DNA of 64,000 nt from Chionoecetes opilio (GCA_016584305.1 JACEEZ010016341.1:1-64000); one strand, 5' to 3'; shown: positions 10,406-24,264, counted from the first letter of the stretch. Notes: generated by a model not told the origin, from the sequence alone. Numbers and translations are program-made.

Positions 10406-10706
10406 AAAATCAGAATCAGAATCAGAATTTTATTTCCATTGTTACAATGGCTATTCTTTTAACATAGTAATATGAGTCTTACAATATTTCTGAATAAGAT
10501 AACAAGTGTTAAAGGTAGAACACTGAACATGGTCTATATACAAATAAAAATATTAGAATACATAAAAATTGTAAAACATTAAAATCCTAATGAAAACATA
10601 AATAAAAGTAAGACTTCCTAAAAGTTACAATATAAAAACATACAATAGAAGTTATAAAAAAGTGTTAGTTTAGATTAAAATACATTTCAGGTATGGACGT
10701 CAAAAA

Positions 10707-11204
10707 TTAGAGTAAGAATTGTTTACATAAAAGGTGATTTTTCAAGTGACTTTTAAAAGTGTGCAAGGAGGTAGCATCTCTAACTTGGCTTGGCAGGCTG
10801 TTGCAGAAAGCAGGTCCAGCCACATGAAGGGACCTTGTTCCCAAACAAGTGTTACATTTTGGCACATGGAGTTGTTGCTGTTGTCTAGTGTTGACTGGTT
10901 GTTCGTACATATCTCTCACTTTGGGCAGTGAAAACAACCAGTCAGGTACTCTATTATTAACTATATTGTACACGGCTACTCCTAGCTCAAAGTGATATTT
11001 TTCATTTATTTTCAGCCATCCAAGGTCTTTTAAGTAGGGTCTGACATGGTCGTGCTTTGCAGCCCCTCCTAAAGCAACTTTTGCTGCAAAGTTTTGGAGC
11101 CTTTGCACACGTTGTATATGTGTGATGTTGGATGCTCCCCCAATCTTGATGCCATAATTCAGTATACTTAGGACCAGTGACTGTATTATTGAGATCCTGT
11201 TGGT
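10707..11204 (-). pseudogene. Element A ORF2, C-terminal part
   Basis: From the insertion edge the minus strand reads TNRISIIQSLVLSILNYGIK, then VQRLQNFAAKVALGG and LGWLKINEKYHFELGVAVY, ending at a stop at 10,707. This is the conserved thumb and C-terminal region after the reverse transcriptase in CR1/Jockey-type elements (LQ..QN.A...., LHWLP.. and similar). The frame is open for over 160 codons. It continues the frame that ends at 15,184, with the ACC codon duplicated by the insertion. Confidence 0.8.
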
Positions 11205-12069
11205 CTGGGGCCAGATGCTGAGAGCGAGCTAGGGCGCCCTATCCACTAGGGCGCCTGTGGTAAGGCGAAACGCCCTCCTACCACTATGCTCAGTCTAGAA
11301 TGCCACCTTAGTGGCACCGCTAAAGGCGCTGAAAACCAAGGCATGGTCAGACCCTGACTTAGTGAGCTGCTGTGGGCCTTTGACAGACATTCATCTTCTG
11401 TTTATAAGGCAAATACAGACTTGTTTCAGTTCCTACAACGTAACAATTGGTGTTTACGTAATAATAGTGTTGCGAGGTGTGTATGAATTGATCGTTAAAG
11501 ACTAAATGCGGCACTATAGGGAGTTATATGCTGGCTATAAAAATGTTGTGTTGTGTGTTGGTTGGCGGGCGGGCGGCGGGGGAAGCGACTAGACAAGTGT
11601 CACCGAGGGTGCTCCGCCCGCACTAAAATGTTGTACTATTTATTACACGGTATTATCATACTACCAGATGATATTTAGGACAACTGAACATACCATCATC
11701 TTCACGAGACATTGGTGCATATCATGAATGTATAAAAATTATAGTAAACTATACCTATAATAAGATAATGAGAGCAAAATAAAATCGTGTATAAACATTT
11801 TTTTTCTTTCACCTTTTTTTATTCAACTCCTCCTTATTCCTTTGATTTTGCTTGCATTAAATTTTCACTCACAGTCTCGGAATCAGCACAGTTTTCCGCT
11901 TATCATGGTATATGGCAGTCCCAATGCAAAAAGGTTTAGGTGGTCAAAACCTGTGATGAATGTCATACATGTGACAAACAGTTTCCGGCCGGCCGCGGGG
12001 CGAGCGTTGCCTTATTGCAGATGTGAGGGAGGGAGGGACACAAATTCTTGTTTGGGTGGAGATGTGTTC

Positions 12070-12375
12070 AAGCCTTGTGATTGGTCGAAGCTGCCTAAGC
12101 AGCGTATACCGGGGGCCACTGGGCCCTCCCTATATGCAGTTGCAATAAGGTGGATAGAGACACTGGTGTTGTTTGGTTGGTATTATTCACAGTGTGACAC
12201 GACATGTCTGTGCGTGCCAGGGTCCCCCGACACACTAACCGTTTCACACAGAGGCCGCGGGAACACTCTCTGTCTCCCCCGCCATTACAACTCAGTTACC
12301 AATTAGGGTTTAACATTTGCTTATAACATCCTTTATGATAAGTCTACACAACATGTGTTAATTACACTAACACAT
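12070..12375 (+). repeat. Direct repeat D1, clean copy
   Basis: Contains CGTGCCAGGGTCCCCCGACA, ATTACAACTCAGTTACCAAT and ATGTGTTAATTACACTAACA in order, as does 14,690-14,970. Confidence 0.75.
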
Positions 12376-12589
12376 CGCTCGGCCACACCTCACTGTGTCC
12401 TCACAGTCATAATTCTTCTTGGCCCGAGGAACCAAGGTTTCATCATCAAAATACATATACACAGATATAAATGTAAACTTAAAACTAAAATACTAGCAAA
12501 AATAAACAACAAAACCCCACTTTTCAGAGTTATAGGTGACCCTTAACATTGGAAAACTCGTCGCTTAATAGTGTGGGAAAAAAGCACGA

Positions 12590-13235
12590 ATTAATAGTGT
12601 CTGAAAAAAACCAAAATAACTCCGAAAAGGCTCTTGTACTCTCTAGCGAGCAAACAAAACAAGTGGAGTTGGGGCAAAGACAAAATAACTGTCGCAAGAG
12701 GTCTTGTCTTTGCGAGTGAACAGAAAAAGTGGAGTGTGGGGAAAAAGACTTAAAAAAACGCGAAAAGACATTTTGTATCTCGTCGAGTCAAACAGAAAAG
12801 TGGAGTGTGGGGCAAAACACTAAATAACTGTCGACACGAGATTTTTGACTCCATGCGAGCAAAACAAAAACAAGGGGGGTGTGGGCAAAGACAAAAAAAC
12901 TGTCGACAAGAGCATCTTTACTCTATAGCGAGTCGAACAGAAAAAGGGAGTTGGGGCAAAGACATTAAAAAAAACTGTCGACAAGACATCTTTTTACTCT
13001 CGTACGGCGAACGAAAAAGTGGAGTGTCGGGCAAAACCTAAAAAACTGTCGACACGAGCATCTTTTATCCCATAGCGAGCGAACAGAACAAGTGGGGTGT
13101 CGGCAAAGAATAAAATACGTCGACAAGGCATCTTGCCTCTCATAGCGATTTTGACAGAAAAGGGGAGTGTCGGGAAAGGGACACTAAAAACTGTCGACAA
13201 GGCATCTTGTTCTCTAGGATCACAGAAAAAGGGGC
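12590..13235 (+). repeat. About nine copies of a 72-bp minisatellite
   Basis: GTGGAGTGTGGGGCAAA-like and CTGTCGACAAGAGCATC-like segments recur at 12,663, 12,729, 12,800, 12,874, 12,945, 13,019, 13,092 and 13,161. Unit lengths vary by a few bases and the region shares the smeared texture, so some variation may be error. Confidence 0.8.
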
Positions 13236-14560
13236 CAATTTTTGGTCCCCCACGCAACAGCAGAACCAAACCTGCAGGGGAACAAATTTCTTTTCCCCCT
13301 GAAAAGCGTCAGGGCCCTATTGCGAAGGGGTTTGCGGGTCACTGTCAAAACCTAAACCAGTTTTAAGGCCCCCATTTTTTGAAGATATTAGCAGTAATAC
13401 TAGTTCTCCTCCCCGGCGACGACTATATAAAAGCCACTCCTAAACGACATTTGCAAATAAAATTAGCATAAAACCCTCCTAATACACTGGGCCCACCCTA
13501 CCCCGACAACCCCAATTACATTAAAAAAAACTTGAAGGGCTCATTCCTTTATTTTTGACTCAATTTTCAGGGAAACAATAACACCCAAGATAACTAGAGG
13601 GTTACCCCTTAAAAATTTAAAACACGTCGCTTTTAAAAAACAAATTTTTTCCGGGGGTACTGTGCAAAAAAAAATTAAATAGAGTGGAAAAAATTTCACT
13701 TTTCCTTTACCCTAATCACAAAATTTTCACTTTTACACACTACATTCTAAGAACCCCCGTTTTCGTTTTTTGCTAAAACCCGCCAAAATTATTGTTAAAA
13801 CTGTATAATTACAATGCTACAAATGGGAAAAACTTCGTATCTTTCGATCTGGCAACTGAAACTCGCTCAAAGCCCGTGCGAGACTGGTAACTCTTTCCTC
13901 TTTCCCCCAATTTCCCCCACTCACAACTGTAGGAAGCCCCAAAACCCCCGGTGTGGAAACCAAAATATGGTCCAAAAAATGTGACGTATTTTTAGCCCTC
14001 ACTCACAATAAGCCCGGTGACGTCACTGAAGCAACAAACAAGAGAGGTTGCTCTGACGTCACCCCCTTTTTCGCTCACCGCACCCAATCTCCCCTCGATC
14101 AATAGGATAACAAAAGGAAAAGGGTAAAATTTTTTACTAATCACTTCTAACCCACTTTTTATACAATTGATACAGACTCACATTAGCACGGTACTTAGCT
14201 GTCATTGAATACACTTAGGCTGGAAATTTCCCGGGGAGAAGATGCTGATGAAGGGAAATCCAAAGAATTCCCGCTTTCGCACCCCCACTTTAATGGTAGA
14301 AAAAATCCCTGGAGAGGTTTAGCAGCAAGCGTAGTAAAACCCCTGAAGACGTGCAGATATGAAGCGTTAAGACAGTAGGGGGTAATAATCCTCTGAAGTC
14401 GGCAAAGATTGACTGAAACATCAAGGGCCCCACACACGCTTCCCGCCATTTCTCCTTCCTTCTGGCGTGACAAAGTCCTTTACCGTCCCCCAAAAAACAG
14501 TTAACGGGCAGAAGACACGTAGGCCCCACTGCTCACTGTCATAAACCCCAAACCCTCCCC
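13236..14560. other. Smeared stretch, no gene recognised
   Basis: Rich in short homopolymers. Open frames at 13,817-14,002 and 14,195-14,529 (-) have no motif I know. Confidence 0.5.
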
Positions 14561-14689
14561 TTTGGCACTTGGGAAACCTTTCAAAAGCGTGGAAGAATTA
14601 GTGGGCCCGGGGTTTTGCGCTCTCCGGGCTGCCCGCAACCGGCTTTTTTTTCTCGTTTTATTTTATTTCCCCTTCGGAAGACGTAGGCT

Positions 14690-14970
14690 TGTTTTTCGCT
14701 GCCACCAGTTAACCGGGGGCCCCTGGGCCCCCCTTTTACAGTTGCAAAAAGGTATAGGGGCGGTGTTGGGGTTGGTATTTTTCCCGTGTGACACGACACG
14801 TCTGTGCGTGCCAGGGTCCCCCGATACACTAACCGTTCACACAGAGACCGCGGGAACACTCTCTGTCTCCCCGCCATTACAACTCAGTTACCAATTATGG
14901 TTTACCATTTGCTTATAACATCCTTATGATAAGTCTACACAGCATGTGTTAATTACACTAACACAAGCGC
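14690..14970 (+). repeat. Direct repeat D1, partly smeared copy
   Basis: Matches 12,070-12,375. The first 100 bases are corrupted (extra G/C runs), and the last 180 bases are nearly identical to the clean copy. Confidence 0.7.
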
Positions 14971-15183
14971 TCAGACAGGCAGCGTGATTGGCTAGTAGTA
15001 TTCTCGGACCACGCCCACCCCTTGGGCTTTGGAGGTGTATGGTAGGGCAAAAGCGCCTGAAATATCGACTGTACATGGGCTTGAGCCGGTGCCTTAGCCG
15101 GGCCGTTACAAAAGCGCCTGAAGACCGGTAAAGCGCTCTTTTCGCCTTACCTCTATGGCACTTCTCAGCATCTCCCCCCTGGT

Positions 15184-17378
15184 TAAATAGTCTCGGAGTC
15201 TATTTATGTGGACAATGGTTCCATAGGTTTTCCTGTACAATGCGTTGATGTGTTCATTAAACTGCCTATGGTTGTCAAAGTGTATGCCCAAGTTCTTTAA
15301 TGATCTACTAGGGGTAATGAGATTCCCATCAACATGCATGCAAATGTCAGGGGGAATCTGTGACAAAAGTCCTCGTGTTCCTATAAACATACATTGAGTC
15401 TTTTTGGCGTTTAACATTAGGCCATTCCTGTGAAAATACTGTTGTGCTTTCTTTAGTGATTCTTCGCTCCTAAGCATTAAGTCTTGTATATTGTTGACAC
15501 TGCCTGTGTGAGTTAACTGGGTGTCATCAGCATATTATATAATTTTACATTCAGAAAAGAAGGAGGGGAGATCATTTGCATAAATTATAAATAAAATAGG
15601 ACCTAGTACAGACCCTTGGGGAACGCCATGGGATATTCCTGTCTTCTCGGATATGCATTTTTCTATAAGTACGGATTGTGTCCTGCCGCTGAGATAGCTT
15701 TGAAACCAGACGGAGTCGATGTTTAACCTGAACAATATATTTATAAATATATCATGGCTGACGCTCTCGAATGCCTTGGATAAGTCACAGAGGGTAATGA
15801 GGGAGACCTTTTTTGTATCAATATTTGTATATAACTTGTTAGAAAGTTTTAAAAGAGCTGAATCCGTAGACAAACCGATCCTAAAGCCATGCTGAGTTTT
15901 ACTAAGGAGGCGATTGGTCTCTAAGTACTGGGTGAGCTGAGATGCGATTACTTTTTCTAGTACCTTGGAAATAATTGGTAAGAGAGAAAAAGGGCGGTAG
16001 TTGTTAGGTTCATTTATGTTACCAGCCTTGAAGATAGGAACAACAATAGAGTGCTTCCATGCTGTGGGAAAGACACCTGTTACAATAGAAGTATTTACAA
16101 TGCAAGTTAGCTATGTTAATATGATAGGGAGGGAGTCTTTCAAGAAACACAGTGGGATGCCATCAGATCCATGGGAGTGAGTGTTCTTCATATGCTTAAT
16201 AACTAGAGTTACTGTATCCCAATTTGTAGGCACAGGTCTAAACATAGCATCAAAATTATTAGTATAAGTTTCGGTGTTTACTGGCTGTAGTACTGTATCA
16301 GAAATACTCAGATTCTGCTGAGATTTCTCAAAGGTGACCTTTTCCACTTCAGAAAAATATTTATTATAACATTCAGCTTTGCGCTTGATATCCTCTGCGT
16401 CACCGTTATTGTTTGCTGATGGCTTAACATTCTTGTTTTTGGCGTTAGGAATCAACTTCCCTATAGTCCTCCACGTGGCTTTACTGTTTCCTCTACTTTC
16501 CTCTAATCTTTTATTATAATATTCTGATCTAGCTCGCCGAAACAATCCTCTGACTTGCCTTTTTAGGTTTTCATAATTAGTCTGCAAATTAACATTATTT
16601 CTGTCTTTTTTAAGATCTTTCTGTGCACAGTCTCTTTGCTGCATTATAGCTTTAAGGTCTTCAGTGATCCACGGGGCAAAAGGCCTTCGTACTTCTTTTG
16701 TTACCAAGGGTGCGCATGAATCCAAACATTTGTGGAAAATTTATTAAATAAATATACTTGCGTATCCACATTATCAGTTGCAAAACATGTATTCAAAGTA
16801 TGAACTTCTCCTCCTAGTAGATTACACAATGTTTCAGGAGAATAGTGTCTTAGTTGTCAAAAAGTTTTAATAGTAGATTGTTGTCGCTTTGGCTTTCGAA
16901 TGTCCAGTGTGACGGTAACAAGATCATGATCAGCCACAGGACAAGGAATTACATCGTGATGAAGAGCTAAATCAGGCTTATTTGTCACAATAATGTCCAA
17001 TAATGTCGTGGAGTGGGAAGTAATTCGTATAGGTTTATCAATTAATTGGGTCAATTTAGTATTGGTGATAATTATTTCCATCTTGTTATTCTTCAATAAA
17101 ATATTACAATTAAAATCTCCAAGCACATAAAATGGTTTGTTACGCAAGCGTATAAAATTAAAAACATCCGTTACATAATCAAACGTGTGTAAGCTAGAAT
17201 GTGGATGACGGTACAGGCATCCTATGATAACAGAAGGTAGTTTACGGCATTGTACCGTGACCCATATGTCCTCCACTCCTTCTGGTCTTTCAACATTTAT
17301 ATCAATTGGGGTAACGGTAAAAATCTCCTTGACGTAGATACAAACACCACCTCCTCTACCTTTGTCACATCTATACAC
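15184..17378 (-). pseudogene. Element A ORF2: endonuclease, linker, reverse transcriptase
   Basis: Endonuclease at 17,378-16,857: GCLYRHPHSS, YVLGDFNCNI and a late ADHDLVTVTL, corresponding to the APE GDFN and SDH regions. Linker at 16,725-16,111 (RPFAPWITEDLKAIMQQRD; EYYNKRLEES). Reverse transcriptase at about 16,110-15,184: [35 protein letters not shown], a single in-frame TAA at about 15,535, then YADDTQL, and LNAKKTQCM. ORF2 proteins nick the target and copy the RNA in place. Frameshifts near 16,850 and 16,110 plus the stop make it non-functional. It ends at the 15,183 insertion edge and resumes at 11,204. Confidence 0.85.
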
Positions 17379-17623
17379 ATTGTAATTAGGTATGGTAATA
17401 TGCGCATCTAAAACCTCAGGAGTAAGTTCATTGACTAGAAGACATATTTCATCCTTATTGGCTACAAGACTCTGTGCGTTAATGTGATCTATGATTAAGT
17501 TATCCCTTTTGTCGACATTGACTATACCGGCTATACCTTCCTCGCCAAACTCCTATGGACTGAAGTCTCGACACAACCTTTGCTTGTGTCCAAATCTATG
17601 ACAGATTCAACATTTCAATCTAT

Positions 17624-17892
<269 letters not shown>

Positions 17893-18344
17893 ATTGATTG
17901 ATTGATTGATAATTTTATTGGCCTTAATATTATACAAGTTATTATACATGTAGAGAAAATGTCAAAGCCTTTGTCCATTGAGTCGTAACTCTTTTATGGA
18001 CTTTATGCTAAAATAAGAGGTCAGCAGATGTAGCGTGTAGGACGGCCTAATGCTAATTTACATATGAAAAACTAAATTAAATAAAAAAAAATATATTCCC
18101 TACTGAATATACTACTTAATTTTATCAATTAAATTAAATAAATTTAATAAGTATATTAAAGAATATACACAAACAATCATTCATACCATAACAGTACACA
18201 TACATAATAGTACTGATAAAGAGATCAATGATAATTATCACATTAATTATACAAATCACAATTATAATAATAATAAATTATTTTAATAGTTACTTTTCAA
18301 CTTTTCTTTTATTTGCAGTTTAAATGGATTTAATTCTTTATTCC

Positions 18345-19846
18345 TTACATCATCTGGAAGTTTGTTCCACAGTTTAGTTCCCCGAGTGAGAACACTTTGT
18401 TGAGCATGGGAAGTTCTACACAATGGAAGTTTGAGATTATTGGTTCGTCTGGTTTTATGCTATGCGTTGTGGTCTGAAAACCACTGTCAATTTTGTATGT
18501 ATTCAACGCCCTATAAACAAAAGTTATAGTCTGATAGTCTATAATATCATGTAATTTTAGAAGTTTCAACTCACGAAAGATTGGGCTTGTGTGGTCATAC
18601 CGATTACTAGAGGACATTATGCGAACTAATTTTTTCTGATTTACAAATAGTTGATCAATATATGTTTTATATGCCCCACCCCAGATAGCTGAACAGTACA
18701 ATAAATATGGATATGCTAATGATAAATAAATATGTCTTAAACCTTCAATATTACAATGGTTTCGTATTCTATATATTACACCTATTATTTTTGAAATATT
18801 ATTCATTACATTCTCTATGTGTGTTTTCCATCTTAGCTTGCTATCAATAACAACTCCAAGGAATTTAGCTTCTTGTACCTCTTTAATAATGAGATTATCA
18901 ATTTTGATATTGTTGCATTGTGTGTGTGTCATGTGTGAATGTGACAGCATACAGTGAGTTTTATTGATATTTAATGTTAGCTTGTTACATTTTAACCAAT
19001 CAGCAACATGTACCAATTCAGTGTTCATTGTATTTCTTATATCATTTAAATCCCTTCCCTGTAGAAAAATGGTAGTGTCATCAGCAAAAAGTAAAATTTA
19101 AGATTTTTGGTACATAGAGTTATGTCATTGATGTAAATTAAAAATAATAATGGTCCTAGGACAGATCCTTGTGGCACACCACAAGTAATACTTTTGTACG
19201 ACGATGCACTACTATTAAAGACTGTATACTGGTTCCTGCCGCTGAGATAACTTTCAAACCATCTGAAGACTGGTCCACGAATACCGTAAATCATTAGTTT
19301 TTCTTTAATAAAATGGAGTGATTAATAGTATCAAAAGCTTTAGATAAATCACAAAAAATAGTTAATTGATACATTTTACTATCTATTGCATTATATATGT
19401 TTTGGCAAAGGTGGTGTACTGCGAGTTCTATCGAATATTTAGGTCGAAAACCCATATTGATTATCTGTTAAAAGTAAGTTTTCTGTTAAATAATTCATTA
19501 ATCTATTTGCAATAATCTTTTCAAAGACTTTACTTATGGCGGGAAGAACTGAAATAGGTCTGTAATTTGAAAAAATTGAACTATCACCTTTTTTATAAAC
19601 TGGAACTACTCTTGCAGTCTTCAGAATGTCTGGAAAGCATCCTTCTGTAAATGATTTGTTTATTATATATTCTAGAAATGGAGATATTTCTTCTTTGCAG
19701 GCTTTGATTACTTTCATGTTCACATCATCATGACCTGGGGCTGTAACCTTAAGATTAGAAATTACACTATTGATTTCATGGCGGTGTTGTAGGCCGAAAA
19801 TAAAATGAAAACAAGGTAGGTTGGGGTAAAAAAAACTATCAAACAA
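18345..19846 (-). pseudogene. Element B reverse transcriptase and C-terminal domain
   Basis: Reverse transcriptase motifs in order on the minus strand: VVPVYKKGDSSIFSNYRPIS (about 19,590-19,530), [16 protein letters not shown] (about 19,355), [20 protein letters not shown] (about 19,180-19,130), LNINKTHCM (about 18,960) and KFLGVVIDSKLRWKTHI (about 18,850). The C-terminal thumb region runs to a stop at 18,345 (KLVRIMSSSNRYDHTSPIF). Frames change near 19,440, 19,295 and 19,045. The YADD-equivalent lies at the last of these breaks, in an L-A-D-D-T-like context, so the active site is disrupted. Role as for any LINE polymerase; this copy is dead. Confidence 0.85.
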
Positions 19847-19872
19847 TATAGGAGTTTCCTCTAAACACCGTG

Positions 19873-21015
<1,143 letters not shown>

Positions 21016-21828
21016 CTACTCGCCCGGCGTGCTAACCAATTTATTGGTGCTAACACTGCACCTCGCCTGCTTAAGACACAAACAAAAAAACAGTAAGTGG
21101 TAACTCAGCTGTGATGTGAATTAAGGGATCATATCAAGATTAAGATCGCGGGACCGCTTTCCTCCACCAGTGCCCCTTGTAGGCCTGTCTGACATCCTCT
21201 CCGACTCGTGCATGCGGAGAACCCTTCACGATCAGATGAAAAAGGGCCCAAGGCGGCCATTGTTTGTTATGAACTGAAAACTCTACTGTCTACCCACCTC
21301 CGAATGTGGGTAGAGAAAGTTCAAGGGTTTTGCTGTGTCACTACGCGCGTCGCCTCGGACCCAGGTTTTCGTGCGCAAATGGAATGCCTGAATTCTTGGG
21401 TTCCTGAACTGATTCCTGAAATGTCGCAAATGGAAGAGGCCTCTACTTTGTCACATTATGTTGTTTTTCATGTCAAGTGAGCCTTTCTGAACCTCAGCCA
21501 TTCGTCATATTCTGCTCCAATGTCCTTTCTTTTCTCTTGTTTCCACGAGATAATTTTCTACAAAACAGCCTGAGAGGTGTCTTCGCAACGCTTGCTTGCT
21601 ATTCTTGATGGTCATTATGATAGGCATGGTTTCCCCGCTTCTGTACGGCATCACAACAAAGCCACGCGGCGCCGAAACTCCCGTTTTCTAATGTTTGTTC
21701 TCTAGTCCCGTCTTCGTATCAAGACCGCGCTCAAAAACAGTAAATCTTCGACTGGTCTTCGTAATCCAAGACGGTGCTTGGACGACAAAAACACGGCTGG
21801 CAGGTAGAAGAGGTGAATAGGTCACAAG
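21016..21828. other. Right inverted flank of the (GA)n locus, no gene
   Basis: Segments near 21,145-21,175, 21,370-21,465 and 21,731-21,796 are inverted counterparts of 9862-9890, 9545-9660 and 8219-8265, in mirrored order. A 90-codon open frame at 21,208-21,480 (+) has no motif I know. Confidence 0.55.
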
Positions 21829-22872
21829 CAGCGTTGCCAGTCGTACAATAATTATCGTACAAATACGGAAATCTGACCGTTTGTACGATACTACGATGTA
21901 CAATAATGCCTGTACGATAATTATAAATAATAGGTGTCTTGCACTGACATCACGATCTAGCGTCTTCAAGCCAAATGCCGCCGTCTTCAAGCCAAATGCC
22001 GCCCGTCGGAGCGAGCTGGAGGACCAACAAACTCCACTTGCCGCCAGTGTTTGCCAGCTTATGGTAATTTTCCCCTACTAAATATATGTTTATCAGTATA
22101 AAATATATACTGTTATCTTCGGAAATATTTGTTCTATAATATTATCAAATAAAAAACCGTAAAACACACTAAATAACTGCCATTATGAGACTTTCAAGAA
22201 ATATGCATGAACTTAATATTCTATTAAACTCTTCGTCATATAATATTTTGCTCGCAAACGTTTTACATGGTGAATATGAATAGAAGCGGAATTGCATTAG
22301 CTTGCCATTGATATATTTCGTTACCTGATAAATGAATTAGTAGCATGCATAAATTAGCGTTAACTAAATAAATAACACCATCGATCGGGAAAAATTATCC
22401 GATTTCATGATGTTATTTATTTAGTTAACGCTCATTTATGCATGTTGCTAACTCATTTATCAGAAAACGAAATATATCAATGGCAAGCTAATGAAATTCC
22501 GCTTCTATTCATATTCTCCATGTAAAAAGTTTTTTCAGCAAAATATTAAATGACGAAGAGTTTAATAGAATATTAAGTTCATGCATATTTCTTGAAAGTC
22601 TCATAAAGGCAGTTATTTAGTGTGTTTTACGGTTTTTTATTTGATAATATTATAAAACACACATTTCCGAAGATAACAGTATATCTTTTATACTGATACA
22701 CATATATTTAGTAGGGGAAAATAACAATTAAGCTGAAAAACACGGGAGGCAAGTGTAGTTTGTTGGTCCTCCAGCTCGCATTTCCCGCGGTTTTCGCCTG
22801 CACAGCGAGGGCTGTGACGTCACGTGCAGGACACCTATACGATAATCCCGGAATTTGTACAATAATTCAATG
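21829..22872. mobile_element. Foldback element with a 769-bp palindromic core
   Basis: Positions 22,011-22,379 and 22,408-22,779 are near-perfect inverted arms (GCGAGCTGGAGGACCAACAA and its complement at the outer edges) around a 28-base spacer. Weaker symmetry continues outward (AATAGGTGTCTTGCA at about 21,930 against its complement at about 22,825), so the whole fold is about 1 kb. CAGCGTTGCCAG at 21,829 recurs inverted at 24,147-24,158 and may be the true terminal repeat of a larger unit. Repeated TACGATA motifs lie in both ends. No coding capacity. Confidence 0.75.
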
Positions 22873-23186
22873 GAGATGTAAAATAATTTGATTATTATAT
22901 TTAAACATTTTCTCTCTCAGCTGCTGAGCATGTAATGTGTGGGTGACGGAAATGCTGATCTGAGTGTCAGTCTTTAGCCAGCGCCCTTTGGATACAGAGT
23001 GAGTGCAAAAGATACCAGTCCAAACAAACCTGGGCTGCGTTCAGTGAACGGACTGATTAACATTGAGCAAACGAATCGTAATCGCTTTGTTTCGTAGCAA
23101 AGCAAGGTGCCCAAATAGACTTGATAGAGGTTTATTCTGGCTGAAGCGGCTATCACACGAGGCGTTTTGTAGGACTGTTTCGTCGA
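22873..23186. other. No gene; isolated GGGCTGCGTTCAGT end
   Basis: GGGCTGCGTTCAGT at about 23,033 is the terminal repeat seen at 35,559, but without a partner here. Confidence 0.4.
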
Positions 23187-23694
23187 ACCAAACAGGCATT
23201 AGGCTTGACGTGTTTGACAACACATCTAGCAGACGGTTGGGCCAACCGCTTCACCCAACCATAAAGGCCGTGTCACACGGACACTTTTCCGGCATCTTTT
23301 GGTATTTTGCTACCAAAAGATGCCCGGAGTGGTGGCAAAAAATGTGCGTTCGTCACGCAGCGCGTTTCGGCTACGAGCAATCTACTGGCATCATCCAGAA
23401 CCTGCAAACAAAACTAACATTATGCATCGTGCAAGAAGACTTCAATCGTATTCAATTCAATCGTATTCTTTAATTCAAGACTTATGAATCGTGCAAGAAG
23501 ATGCTTGTAGCCGAAACGCCATGTGACGAACGCGCATTTCTTTGCCACTACTACGGGCATCTTTTGGTAGCAAAATACCAAAAGGTGCCGGAAAAAGTGT
23601 CCGTGTGACACGGCCTTTATGGTTGGGTGAAGCGGTTGGCCCAACCGTCTGCTAGATGTGTTGTCAAACAGTTCAAGCCAAATGCCTGTTTGGT
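23187..23694. repeat. 508-bp palindrome enclosing a 350-bp inverted-repeat element
   Basis: Outer arms begin ACCAAACAGGCATT and mirror each other to 23,694. Within them 23,266-23,615 starts GGCCGTGTCACACGGACAC and ends with its complement. The arms are longer than 180 bp with few mismatches. Short open frames on both strands are mirror images of the arms. Confidence 0.75.
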
Positions 23695-24179
23695 ATGAAG
23701 ATGAAGAGATGACAGTATGAGGCGCGCAGATTTGTTGTTAATGTTTTAAGTTTAGGGGCATATATATACGTAGCTACTGGTGATGGAAATAGAGGAGGTG
23801 ATTGTTAGAAGAGAACTGCAGCGACAGGTGAAGACGCGTTCATGTGGAATAAACTTGTTTTAGTGGACGAAAACTGCGCGGTCGCTACCGCCGGTTAAGG
23901 TTAAGTTAAGTTTCGGTTATGTTAATATTCCCGTCAGGGGGTCGAAGGGGACGGGTTCCTAGCTAGCTATTGCTGTAGTCTGTCTCAATTAAATTTTGAT
24001 CAGTCTATTTGATCTTGTTTCAGTGCCATTCAAAATCTGTCATAAAAAGATTATTCCTTATATTATTCAGCGTTTTTAGGTACAATAATACAGATGCAAG
24101 TACGATAATTTTGACTGGTTTAGTACGATATTTTGGGCAAATTGACCTGGCAACGCTGGTCAACGCTGGCAAAAGATAT
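23695..24179. other. No gene; short copy of repeat R1
   Basis: 23,865-23,900 resembles repeat R1 (ACGAAAACTGCGCGGTCGCT). Then TTAA/GGTT-rich sequence and, at 24,147-24,158, the CTGGCAACGCTG end noted for 21,829. Confidence 0.45.
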
Positions 24180-24264
24180 TTTTAAGAAGTAAGACAGGAG
24201 AAGAGATAAGAAAATTTAAAGAAGACAAAAAGAATAAAGAGACAAGTAAGTGTATAAAAATTAA

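Larger units (their letters stand above)
11205..15180. mobile_element. 3976-bp terminal-inverted-repeat element, superfamily unassigned
   Basis: Ends are CTGGGGCCAGATGCTGAGAG and, inverted, AGGGGGGAGATGCTGAGAAG, sharing a GGGG block and AGATGCTGAGA. Subterminal GGTAAGGCGAAA/GCGC repeats occur near both ends. Target duplication is 3 bp. I see no transposase; the interior holds a 72-bp minisatellite, a 300-bp direct repeat (12,070-12,375 and 14,690-14,970) and a smeared stretch. It is younger than element A, which it splits, and another end of the family is at 8515. The 3-bp duplication fits PIF/Harbinger or CACTA-type elements in principle, but the termini match neither as far as I can see. 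Confidence 0.65.
11202..15183. repeat. 3-bp target duplication (GGT) around the 3976-bp element
   Basis: GGT at 11,202-11,204 and 15,181-15,183. Removing one copy plus the insert restores a continuous reading frame in element A (codons for D-Y-L-T followed by N-R-I-S). Confidence 0.7.

Noticed and set aside
12805..13366. Open frames with repeated Cys/Arg blocks
   Set aside because: Translations of the 72-bp minisatellite.
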